6,675 nucleotides of DNA, from the NCBI GenBank assembly GCA_003446735.1, contig DMCJ01000122.1, positions 1 to 6,675 of the forward strand, written 5' to 3'. The notes below the pieces were generated by a model that saw nothing but the letters and a program-made list of their open reading frames with translations, had not been told where the DNA came from and ran no database searches. Below are positions 1 to 5,780 of this stretch, piece after piece. The stretch is from Lachnospiraceae bacterium. GTDB lineage: Bacteria; Bacillota; Clostridia; Lachnospirales; Lachnospiraceae. Numbering within the stretch: position 1 is the first letter of the stretch; each line of letters opens with the position of its first letter. The translations under genes were made by a program, and so were the position numbers.

Positions 1-275
1 CGTCCGTCCTTTGGGATATAATCCTCCCATGAAAGCGCCTTGGTCTTTTCGAAGAGCTCATCAAAAGTATATGCATTAAACCTTCCGACCTCGATAAGTA
101 TCCTCTCTGCGGTCCGAAGATGGATGTTGGAAAGGCATATCGCTTCCTCATCTCCCGTAAAGCTGACTCTCCCGTCCTCCACGCGGGAAACATCATAACC
201 AAGATCCGTTATCTCTTTTTTAAGTACCGACTCAAGTCCAAAATGGCATGGTGCGGTCAATATCATCTGACTCAT
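1..275 (-). CDS. rlmL: THUMP-domain class I RNA methyltransferase, RlmL/YpsC type (N-terminal part only)
   Basis: The frame opens at ATG 275-273 and runs off the left edge, giving 91 complete residues of a protein family that is usually about 370-390 residues long. The visible part starts MSQMILTAPCHFGLESVLKK and continues with residues typical of the ferredoxin-like plus THUMP N-terminal region of this family: the GLE near residues 13-15, the DLGY at 24-27, the LRTAERI at 53-59 and the FDELFEKTKAL at 71-81. The SAM-binding and NPPYGER-like catalytic motifs would lie outside the window. Family members methylate guanine or adenine bases in 23S rRNA, in the cytoplasm; the exact target here cannot be read. 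The start is preceded by an AT-rich leader with no clear Shine-Dalgarno, so Met4 (266-264) cannot be excluded. A promoter at 329-358 fits a leader of about 47 nt. It is a housekeeping gene, apparently not part of the sugar operon. Confidence 0.85.
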   Translation of the reverse strand, partial: MSQMILTAPCHFGLESVLKKEITDLGYDVSRVEDGRVSFTGDEEAICLSNIHLRTAERILIEVGRFNAYTFDELFEKTKALSWEDYIPKDG

Positions 276-328
276 TTTAATTACGTTTATTATTTTCTAA
301 ATTTTTCATAAACCTATTGAAAAAAAGG

Positions 329-358
329 ATTAAATGGGCTAAACTAAAGTTGTAGCAA
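329..358 (-). promoter_or_regulatory. Candidate sigma-A promoter for the methyltransferase gene
   Basis: Read on the minus strand, a -35 box TTGCTA (358-353) is followed after 18 bases by a -10 box TTTAAT (334-329), which matches five of six consensus bases. Transcription would start near 322, giving a leader of roughly 47 nt before ATG 275. The -35 box lies inside the left arm of an inverted repeat, GTAGCAA (352-358) and TTGCTAC (376-382), which could be an operator. No start site has been measured; this is motif matching only. Confidence 0.45.
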
Positions 359-440
359 CTAATCCCCAATTTCACTTGCTACGAAAGAAGTATTTATTTA
401 TACTCCCCGTTAACAGGTCATCTTCGGATGACCTGTTTTC
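352..440 (+). ncRNA. Possible small plus-strand RNA of about 90 nt
   Basis: On the plus strand a promoter-like pair TTGAAA (317-322), 17-base spacer, TAAACT (340-345) is followed by three potential hairpins: GTAGCAA/TTGCTAC (352-358 with 376-382), AGTAT/ATACT (389-393 with 400-404) and a long UUCG-capped hairpin with a T tail (412-439). No open reading frame with a ribosome site lies in this stretch. The layout of promoter, folded body and intrinsic terminator is what a small RNA would show, but the -10 box matches only four of six bases. The same DNA also carries the promoter of the minus-strand methyltransferase. It could instead be only a minus-strand leader region plus a bidirectional terminator. 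Confidence 0.25.
412..439 (+). terminator. UUCG-capped intrinsic terminator facing the plus strand
   Basis: A perfect 11-bp stem, AACAGGTCATC (412-422) with GATGACCTGTT (427-437), closes a TTCG loop (423-426). On the plus strand the cap reads C(UUCG)G, the extra-stable tetraloop, and the stem runs into TTTT (436-439). On the minus strand the loop is CGAA and the stem is followed by AACGGGG, a poor tail. The orientation therefore favours plus-strand termination, although it may also help stop minus-strand readthrough from the operon ending at 529. Confidence 0.6.
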
Positions 441-447
441 ATGCGAT

Positions 448-502
448 TGCGCAGAGGCGCTGAGATGTATTTGTCAGCTTACGCTGACCAGCGCCTCGCG
501 CA
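448..502. repeat. Nested GC-rich palindromic hairpin
   Basis: An outer stem of 14 bp joins TGCGC (448-452) plus GAGGCGCTG (454-462) to CAGCGCCTC (489-497) plus GCGCA (498-502), with a single bulged A at 453. Inside sits a second perfect hairpin, GTCAGC (473-478), loop TTAC, GCTGAC (483-488), stacked directly on the outer stem, leaving 463-472 unpaired on one side. It is much richer in GC than its surroundings and has no T tail on either side, so it looks more like a mobile palindromic repeat unit or RNA-stabilising structure than an ordinary terminator. Only one copy is present in this window. Confidence 0.5.
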
Positions 503-530
503 CGAGAATGACTGCGTCATTCTCGATTTT
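503..530. terminator. Perfect hairpin just after the hypothetical protein's stop codon
   Basis: CGAGAATGAC (503-512) pairs perfectly with GTCATTCTCG (516-525) around a TGC loop. It starts 4 bases after the minus-strand stop codon (531-529), where a 3'-end hairpin for the DUF624 operon is expected. The T-rich side (TTTTATTT, 527-534) lies on the plus-strand 3' side, however; on the minus strand the stem is followed by TGCGCG. It is probably the 3' end of the operon transcript together with the adjoining 448-502 hairpin, possibly acting in both directions. Confidence 0.45.
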
Positions 531-1434
531 ATTTAAATAAGTATTCGCAAAAGCGGCGCGCGTTTTCTCTATTCTCTTCGCTTTTTCCTCCGAAGCAAAG
601 ATATACCTTATCATAAGGAAGATCCAGCTTCTTTGTAAAATCCCTGTCCGAGATATCAACGGCGACCTTGTATTCGGTCCCTGTCTTATCCTTCATGGAA
701 ATTATACGATCCGAAATATCCAGATAATCCACATATTCACCGAGTATCTGATCCGCAGGCTGTATCCTTATCGCATCCTCGCCCGAAACAAGATAATCAA
801 GCCCGGGCTCGTCGGTTATTATGACATCATAAAAATCCTTGTCCAGAAGGCCACCGAACTGCATGACGGCAGCGCTCGACTCCTGGGTCCTGACATAATC
901 ATCTCTCTGCGTATCCTCGCTAAGCTCTATGCTTGCATTTCCCTGGATCTGGAACGTCCCGTCCTCTGTATATCCGAATTCTTTAAGATAATCTTTAAAC
1001 GGGTTATCGGGGCTCTCAAGCTCGTATGCTGTTGTATGGTTACCGGTATTTAATATCGCATATGAGATAGCCGTAGGCAGGCTGTTTTCTCGCTGCGTGT
1101 TTATAAAGCTTATTATCCAGATTATAAGGATGGCCCCTAAGATGATATAAACCTTATTATAATAAAGAAGATATCCAACCTTCTTTAAGGGCGGCATGTC
1201 CTTCATCTCCGCCTTCATCCTTGCAAAGCCTTTAAGATCTTCCTTCGGATCCCTGTGTCCCTTTTCTCCGACACTTACTCCGGCTACGGTCCTCCCGGTC
1301 TCTATCTTAACATCCCCGGCTTTTTCTCCGGCTTTATCTTCGGCTTTTTCTTCGGCTTTATCTCCGGCGTTAGCTTCGACTTTTATCTCTTCTGTGGTTT
1401 CGTTATTCTTTTTATTCTTTTTCTTCTTACTCAT
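529..1434 (-). CDS. Membrane-anchored protein of unknown function with an extracellular, binding-protein-like domain
   Basis: The product has 301 residues. I do not recognise a named family. Residues 1-24 are lysine-rich and charged, 25-41 are an imperfect (D/E)KA(G/E) repeat, a single hydrophobic helix spans about 95-112, and 113-301 should lie outside the cell because the basic side is cytoplasmic. The outer part has the pattern of the first lobe of a family 1 sugar-binding protein: a strand (SYAILNTGN, 124-132), an amphipathic segment ending FGY (153-155), and the segment LLDKDFYDVIITDEPGLDYL. That segment resembles the part of the window's own binding protein that reads ALANGDVDMYAAEEAFVVKY. 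This similarity is read by eye. ATG 1434 is preferred over the upstream ATG 1485: it overlaps the DUF624 stop in ATGAGTAA and has GGAGGAA 9-12 bases upstream, implying translational coupling. Confidence 0.75.
   Translation of the reverse strand: MSKKKKNKKNNETTEEIKVEANAGDKAEEKAEDKAGEKAGDVKIETGRTVAGVSVGEKGHRDPKEDLKGFARMKAEMKDMPPLKKVGYLLYYNKVYIILGAILIIWIISFINTQRENSLPTAISYAILNTGNHTTAYELESPDNPFKDYLKEFGYTEDGTFQIQGNASIELSEDTQRDDYVRTQESSAAVMQFGGLLDKDFYDVIITDEPGLDYLVSGEDAIRIQPADQILGEYVDYLDISDRIISMKDKTGTEYKVAVDISDRDFTKKLDLPYDKVYLCFGGKSEENRENARRFCEYLFK
1318..1377 (-). repeat. Five 12-bp tandem repeats coding for a charged linker
   Basis: On the plus strand the units start GGCTTTTTCTCC (1318-1329) and repeat every 12 bases up to 1377; the last copy (1366-1377) is degenerate. 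In the minus-strand gene they encode the alternating Lys-Ala-Gly/Glu-Glu/Asp repeats at about residues 20-39, on the cytoplasmic side of the membrane helix. In-frame slippage would change linker length without breaking the gene. Confidence 0.8.
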
Positions 1435-2104
1435 CCGCGTTTTCTTCCTCCGTATTAAGTCCCATCTCCTCTTCAAGATCATCAAAAAGAGGCTTTAAGA
1501 GCATGGAAGTAAGATAGGCAAGAAATGCAACTAAAAATACAAGCCAGAAAACCCATGTATAAACAAATATCTTTGCATTAACGAGATACACTCCTATGGG
1601 AGCTACCCATAACAAAAATACCTTAAGCCATAATCCGAGATTCTTAACGGAAAGGATCAGCGTATTTCCGAGCATCTTTCCCGTGGTATTGTTATAGCGG
1701 GAAATGAGCGGGAAAAGAAAAGGTGACATGAATAAAAGGATCACCATAACGGCAATGAACACGCCTACTATGACCGTATGGATGGCACCGGTCGTTATCC
1801 TCGCATACTGTGCTCCTATATACATCAGATATAATATGACCATTATACCGATCCAGATGATCGTCGTCTGCTTAAAGTTTAATTTAAAAGACTTCCAGTA
1901 ATCTTTACGTATCGATCCGAATTTACCCCTTACCAGCTGATTTGTAACATAGAACGTAGCTGTAAGGGAAGTCCCTATCGTAAATATCGGGAGGCATCCT
2001 AAGACAAAACAGATATTTAAAGATACCAGATCTCCGAACCTGTCAAAGACCTTTAATATTCCTTCCCGTCTTCTCTTTGCCGCATTGCTTCCGTCTGTGG
2101 ACAT
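1427..2104 (-). CDS. DUF624 (YesL-like) integral membrane protein
   Basis: A 225-residue protein with about five membrane segments (27-50, 80-97, 108-132, 158-176, 178-203), a basic N-terminus and an acidic C-terminal tail. The signature of the family is visible: FGDLVSLNICFVLGCLPIFTIG (in part, residues 23-44), then the FYV segment at 51-53 and the YWKSFKLNFKQ block at 69-79. DUF624/YesL proteins are typically encoded beside MalFG-type sugar importers in Firmicutes. Their biochemical role is not established, so an accessory or assembly role for the importer is inference from context. The gene has its own promoter (2136-2164) and a good AGGGGG ribosome site 8 bases before ATG 2104. It overlaps the next gene by 8 bp. 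Its length is normal for the family. Confidence 0.9.
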   Translation of the reverse strand: MSTDGSNAAKRRREGILKVFDRFGDLVSLNICFVLGCLPIFTIGTSLTATFYVTNQLVRGKFGSIRKDYWKSFKLNFKQTTIIWIGIMVILYLMYIGAQYARITTGAIHTVIVGVFIAVMVILLFMSPFLFPLISRYNNTTGKMLGNTLILSVKNLGLWLKVFLLWVAPIGVYLVNAKIFVYTWVFWLVFLVAFLAYLTSMLLKPLFDDLEEEMGLNTEEENADE

Positions 2105-2135
2105 TTATCTGTCCCCCTTTCATTACTCAACGAAG

Positions 2136-2164
2136 ATTGTAACATTTTTCATTATATAAAGCAA
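2136..2164 (-). promoter_or_regulatory. Sigma-A promoter with extended -10 for the DUF624 operon
   Basis: On the minus strand TTGCTT (2164-2159) is followed by a 17-base spacer and TACAAT (2141-2136), preceded by the extended -10 TGT (2144-2142). The predicted start near 2129 gives a short leader of about 25 nt carrying the AGGGGG ribosome site (2118-2113). The -35 box comes just after the T tail of the upstream operon terminator, so the two units are separated but abut. A perfect TATAAT also occurs within the spacer but lacks a -35 at good distance. Confidence 0.65.
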
Positions 2165-2167
2165 ACG

Positions 2168-2196
2168 AAAAAGGGCGCTCCCTTACGGGAACGCCC
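2168..2196 (-). terminator. Strong intrinsic terminator of the ABC importer operon
   Basis: On the minus strand GGGCGTTCCC pairs with GGGAGCGCCC (one T-G wobble) around a GTAA loop and is followed immediately by TTTTT. It lies about 20 bases after the MalG-type permease stop codon (2218-2216). This is a textbook Rho-independent terminator and separates the importer operon from the DUF624 unit, although some readthrough into DUF624 is likely possible. Confidence 0.88.
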
Positions 2197-2215
2197 AAAT
2201 AATCAAATGTGTTAA

Positions 2216-3064
2216 CTAGCCCTTTACGGAACCGAGAGCTACACCGGCTATGATGTACTTCGATAGTACCAGGTAAACTATGATCAGCGGCAAGGCCGTT
2301 AGCGATAGTCCCAGATATATAGCACCGAACTCGGTTCTGTAGATATCACCGTTTAACAGGGATACCATGATGGGAAGTGTGTATTTGTTCTGCTTCGTTA
2401 AGAGGATCAACGGTGTGAACAGGTTGTTCCATGTAGTAACGAATGTGAATATTGCCTGAGTCGCAATAGCGGGTTTCATGATCGGGATAGCGATCCTGTT
2501 AAATATGAAGAACTCTCCCGCACCGTCTATTCGGGCTGCCTGAACAAGCTCGAAAGGAAGTGCACCAACCATATACTGTCTCATGAAGAATACCATGGAC
2601 GAGTTAGCTATAGCAGGGATGATCAGGATGCTCAGGTGGTTTGTCATATGGACCTTGTAGATCATCTGATAGAAACCGATCGTAGTAAGCTGAGCAGGGA
2701 TCATCATAACTCCGACGATAAATCTGAATGCTGCATCTCTTAACTTCCACTCATAGATAACAATACCATAAGCGGTCAGAGTAGAGAAGTAAATAGCAAG
2801 TACCGTTGCTCCTACGGAAACGATCAGGGAGTTCATGAAACCTACCTTAGGATCGAATGATTTACCCGTAAGAACCTTGAAGTTATTGATAAGGTACTTT
2901 GAAGGTATTAATGATACAGCGTGCTGCTGGATCTGGTTTGTTGAACGAGTAGCGTTCACCGCCATGATGATGAACGGGAATATAGCTAAGATCGTGAGTA
3001 TGATACAAACGATATAGATCACAACTTTTATTCCATAATGATGGCCTTTTGCTTTTGTACTCAT
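2216..3064 (-). CDS. Sugar ABC transporter permease, MalG type
   Basis: A 282-residue inner-membrane permease with six predicted helices (about 12-36, 78-100, 111-135, 142-162, 195-218, 248-270). The cytoplasmic coupling loop carries the permease EAA-type motif as ELVQAARIDGAGEFFIF, with A176-A177, D180-G181 and the IAIP segment at 191-194; this loop docks on the ATPase. The length matches the MalG family (about 270-300). It forms a heterodimer with the upstream MalF-type permease to make the sugar channel. Only 12 bases separate its ATG from the preceding stop codon. Its ribosome site GGGGGTGA begins at the last base of that stop, which ties translation of the two subunits together. The terminator at 2168-2196 follows. 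Substrate cannot be read from the permease itself. Confidence 0.93.
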   Translation of the reverse strand: MSTKAKGHHYGIKVVIYIVCIILTILAIFPFIIMAVNATRSTNQIQQHAVSLIPSKYLINNFKVLTGKSFDPKVGFMNSLIVSVGATVLAIYFSTLTAYGIVIYEWKLRDAAFRFIVGVMMIPAQLTTIGFYQMIYKVHMTNHLSILIIPAIANSSMVFFMRQYMVGALPFELVQAARIDGAGEFFIFNRIAIPIMKPAIATQAIFTFVTTWNNLFTPLILLTKQNKYTLPIMVSLLNGDIYRTEFGAIYLGLSLTALPLIIVYLVLSKYIIAGVALGSVKG

Positions 3065-3076
3065 TATCTCACCCCC

Positions 3077-4069
3077 TTAACCCATCTTTGCTGCACGCTT
3101 AGCTTCCTTCGCGCGGAACTTGGCTGCACGTGCTTCCTGCTTCTTGATCTGTGCAAGAGCTGCTTCATCTTTATCACGAAGTGCCCAGAACAGGAGTGCC
3201 GATATGACTACGATTATGATGAACATGATCATAGATGCGGCAGATGCCTTGTTGTACAGGTACGAACCCTTGAATGCCAGGTTGTAGATAAAGATGTTGG
3301 TCGTCATTGTTGCGTTATCGGGACCTCCGCCGTATACGAACAGCTGAGGGATATCGAACATGTTCAGACCACCGATCAAGCTGGTTACGAGTGTGAACAG
3401 TAAGATCGTCTTAACGTTCGGGATCGTGATGAGCCAGAATGTCTGCCAGCCGTTAGCGCCGTCGACTTCCGCTGCCTCAAAGATCTCGGTACTGATACCC
3501 AGAACACCGGATATCAATATGATCATTGTATAGCCGTACCACATCCACGTCTGTATAAACATGACTATGTACTGCGCGACATGTTTCTTAACAAGGAACT
3601 GATAAGGCTCGTCTATAATACCTAAGCGGATCAGGATATCGTTTACAGGTCCCATCGGGAATCCGAAAAGGGAGCTGAAAAGGATAGCGACCGTAGCTGC
3701 GGTAATAATGTTCGGTAAATAGAATACTACTTTGAAGAAACCTTCGCCTTTTACTTTGAAACGTCTGTCGGTAAACCAAGCTGTAAGTAAAAGTGCTAAT
3801 GATAACTGGGGAATGAAGTTGAATACCCACAGTTTTATAGTGTTACCAAATGCTTTTCTGAAAAGCTTGTTTGATAATATGAATTTGTAGTTTTCAAACG
3901 GATCGGATAAGAATTTGAAACTTGTAGTTGCAACACCCTTAAGATCCGTGAATCCGATCACCATGGTGTATAATGTCGGATACAGGTTGAATATCGCGTA
4001 TGTTATGAAAAACGGAAGGCAGAATATGTAGCCCCACTTCGCATAACCGCCGAATTTCTTATTCTTCAT
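3077..4069 (-). CDS. Sugar ABC transporter permease, MalF/UgpA type
   Basis: A 330-residue permease with six predicted helices (about 12-34, 75-97, 110-135, 164-190, 218-240, 275-298). The EAA loop is clear: EIFEAAEVDGANGWQTFW starting at residue 195, followed by ITIP (214-217). Lengths near 290-320 are usual, and the excess here is a cytoplasmic tail (about 299-330) made almost wholly of Lys, Arg, Ala, Glu and Gln, likely helical. It pairs with the MalG-type subunit encoded next. ATG 4069 is supported by AGGGGG (4084-4079) 9 bases upstream. A stem-loop (4107-4141) lies between the binding-protein gene and this one and probably lowers permease output relative to the binding protein. The ATPase subunit is not in the window; in related Firmicutes a shared MsmK/UgpC-type ATPase serves several importers. 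Confidence 0.93.
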   Translation of the reverse strand: MKNKKFGGYAKWGYIFCLPFFITYAIFNLYPTLYTMVIGFTDLKGVATTSFKFLSDPFENYKFILSNKLFRKAFGNTIKLWVFNFIPQLSLALLLTAWFTDRRFKVKGEGFFKVVFYLPNIITAATVAILFSSLFGFPMGPVNDILIRLGIIDEPYQFLVKKHVAQYIVMFIQTWMWYGYTMIILISGVLGISTEIFEAAEVDGANGWQTFWLITIPNVKTILLFTLVTSLIGGLNMFDIPQLFVYGGGPDNATMTTNIFIYNLAFKGSYLYNKASAASMIMFIIIVVISALLFWALRDKDEAALAQIKKQEARAAKFRAKEAKRAAKMG

Positions 4070-4106
4070 TTGCCCTTTCCCCCTAAAATAACCTTTTGAA
4101 TTAACG

Positions 4107-4141
4107 AAATTCTGCGGGGAGAGATAACTCTCTCCGCAGAA
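4107..4141 (-). terminator. Intra-operon stem-loop between binding protein and permease genes
   Basis: TTCTGCGG plus GGAGAG (4110-4123) faces CTCTCT plus CCGCAGAA (4128-4141) around an ATAA loop, 14 positions in all. In minus-strand RNA the loop reads UUAU, thirteen positions pair and one is a C-A mismatch, and the stem is followed by TTTCGTTAA, a weak T tail. It sits 31 bases after the binding-protein stop and about 37 bases before the permease start. Such intercistronic hairpins behind binding-protein genes commonly protect the upstream message or partly terminate, giving excess binding protein; that role here is inferred. Confidence 0.65.
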
Positions 4142-4172
4142 CCCGTATTACTTTTATGATTTTAGAGTAAGA

Positions 4173-5699
4173 TTACTCAGCAACCTCGATACCAAGCTCG
4201 GTAGAAACCTTATCCTTGAAGTCTGCGATTGCTGCATCCTTATCCTTCTCACCAGCTGCATACTGGCTAACCTGATCAGTAAAGGCGTTGTTGATTGTCT
4301 CGTCATACTGAGTCATGTTATCACCCTTTGCAAACTTGTTAGCAGGAATGAATACGTCGAACATGTTCTGTCCGCCAAGGAAGTCAAGAGATCCGTCGGA
4401 CTTGCCCATTACAGTACCGGATGCTACAGTATCCTTTGTGCCGCCTTCGCCGTTAAGAGTACCGTTAGCCCACTTGTACTGAAGACCATCCTCTGTAGAA
4501 TCAAGAGTGATCCAGTAGATGAGATCCTTGATAGCTTCCTTCTTAGCATCATCAGCAGATGCGGAGCACATTACCCATGTACCACCCCAGAAGAAACCAA
4601 CGGGGGACTCACAAACTGCCCAGTCACCGTAGGTACCCTCGCCAACTTTCTCACCGCCGCAGTTAGCGCCGATTGTGTAGTTGATGAGCCATGCGGGACC
4701 GAAGAAGCAGAATGCGTTAGCATCGGAAGTACCGCTCATATCTGCGAACCATGCATCGCCCCATGCGGAGGTCTTGTTGGACCAACCATTGTCATAGAGG
4801 TTCTTTGCATAATCCATGAATGCTAACTTGGAATCATCGATCTGAAGCTTTCCGTCAGCATCGATCCAGCTCTTGGAAGAGGGGTCATGCTTACATACGT
4901 TCCAGATATCTCCGTCGGAAGATACGATAGGATAACCAGCGTCCTTAAGGGTAGCAGCTGCTTCCCAGAACTTGTCAAAGCTTCCTGAACCACCACCAAC
5001 AATCTTGGAGATCTCAGCGGGATCGTCTGTTCCGAATACTTCCTTAGCGATGCTTCTTCTGTAGATTAAAGCACCACCGGTTGTCTGATAACCAAGAGCA
5101 ACAAGCTTGCCGTCAGGGTTGGTTCCTACATCAACTGTGTAAGGAGCGATATCTGCTTCAGCAAGAGCGCCCTTTACGTCGATACCAAGATCTTCGTAAG
5201 GCATAGCGAAAGAAGACATATCACCCTGTGTATACTTAACAACGAAAGCTTCCTCAGCAGCGTACATATCTACGTCGCCGTTAGCAAGTGCCTGGTCAAG
5301 TGCGGGCTGATAAGCACCGTTTGTTGTAGCAATGATTGTGGACTCAACAGTATAAGGGAAATCAGGATTATCCTCTACATACTTCTGAACCATACCAGGG
5401 ATCTCATTGGTGAAAGACCAAAGATTGATGGTACCCTGATCACCGCCGTTAGCGGGCTTTGCAGTCATTGTTTCCTTGTCTTCTGTTGCTGCTGCGTCGT
5501 CACCGGACTCCTCAGCTGCATCTTCTTCCTCTGCTGCTGCATCATCAGTTGTCTCTTCTTCTGCTGCTGCATCATCAGTTGTCTCTTCTGCAGCTGCATC
5601 ATCTGCAGGTGCTGCAGGCTCTGCGGTGCTGCCGCATCCGGCAAGAAGAGTAGCAACCATAGCTACAGAGAGCATTACGCTTAATACTTTCTTCTTCAT
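4173..5699 (-). CDS. Extracellular sugar-binding lipoprotein of the ABC importer (family 1 solute-binding protein)
   Basis: A 508-residue precursor. Residues 1-21 are a lipoprotein signal (MKKK, a hydrophobic core and the lipobox LAGC) with lipidated Cys22. Residues 23-86 are a low-complexity Ala/Asp/Glu/Thr linker containing a duplicated 10-residue unit. The binding domain begins at about 89 with the strand TINLWSFTNE. It has the ALANGDVDMYAAEE segment (137-150), a tyrosine/glycine-rich hinge (YQTTGGALIYRR, 204-215) and many tryptophans (245, 266, 278, 306, 313, 317, 337, 360, 371, 375) suited to stacking on sugar rings. The protein is anchored outside the membrane and delivers sugar to the two permeases encoded after it. 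A beta-glucoside such as cellobiose or cellodextrin is suggested by the GH94 neighbour, not by the sequence itself. ATG 5699 is fixed by AGGAGG (5714-5709) 9 bases upstream. Confidence 0.93.
   Translation of the reverse strand: MKKKVLSVMLSVAMVATLLAGCGSTAEPAAPADDAAAEETTDDAAAEEETTDDAAAEEEDAAEESGDDAAATEDKETMTAKPANGGDQGTINLWSFTNEIPGMVQKYVEDNPDFPYTVESTIIATTNGAYQPALDQALANGDVDMYAAEEAFVVKYTQGDMSSFAMPYEDLGIDVKGALAEADIAPYTVDVGTNPDGKLVALGYQTTGGALIYRRSIAKEVFGTDDPAEISKIVGGGSGSFDKFWEAAATLKDAGYPIVSSDGDIWNVCKHDPSSKSWIDADGKLQIDDSKLAFMDYAKNLYDNGWSNKTSAWGDAWFADMSGTSDANAFCFFGPAWLINYTIGANCGGEKVGEGTYGDWAVCESPVGFFWGGTWVMCSASADDAKKEAIKDLIYWITLDSTEDGLQYKWANGTLNGEGGTKDTVASGTVMGKSDGSLDFLGGQNMFDVFIPANKFAKGDNMTQYDETINNAFTDQVSQYAAGEKDKDAAIADFKDKVSTELGIEVAE
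5530..5589 (-). repeat. Perfect 30-bp tandem duplication in the lipoprotein linker
   Basis: Bases 5530-5559 are repeated exactly at 5560-5589 (the unit begins TCTGCTGCTGCATCATCAG on the plus strand). The duplication is in frame and encodes two copies of a ten-residue unit rich in Glu, Thr, Asp and Ala in the acidic linker that follows the lipidated cysteine. Exact identity suggests a recent slippage or recombination event; linker length probably varies between strains. Confidence 0.9.
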
Positions 5700-5753
5700 T
5701 TTTTCCTTCCTCCTCTAAAGATTTTGAAAAAGTTTTTGTATTACAAATGCTAC

Positions 5754-5780
5754 TTTATAACATTTTGTTCAAAAAAGCAA
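5754..5780 (-). promoter_or_regulatory. Extended -10 promoter for the ABC importer operon
   Basis: On the minus strand TATAAA (5759-5754) is preceded by TGT (5762-5760), an extended -10, and by TTGCTT (5780-5775) at a short 15-base spacing. Transcription would begin near 5747, giving a leader of about 48 nt with the AGGAGG ribosome site. A GAACAAA heptamer (5770-5764) lies in the spacer, so a factor binding it would compete with or contact RNA polymerase. The short spacer suggests that the promoter depends on the extended -10 or on an activator. Confidence 0.55.

Noticed and set aside
474..659. 61-codon minus-strand frame at the end of the hypothetical gene
   Set aside because: It overlaps the C-terminal coding part of the supported gene in another frame and crosses the hairpins after the stop.
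1435..1485. Upstream start (ATG 1485) for the membrane-anchored protein
   Set aside because: It would add 17 residues read in a second frame inside the DUF624 gene. ATG 1434 has the ribosome site and the typical ATGAGTAA coupling overlap.
3038..3403. 121-codon plus-strand open frame over the permease genes
   Set aside because: It is antisense to two well-supported permeases, with no ribosome site and no domain.
5459..5718. Three overlapping open frames opposite or shifted within the binding-protein linker
   Set aside because: They are low-complexity products (Leu-, Ser/Ala- or Gln-rich) of the repetitive GCT/GCA linker DNA read in other frames.
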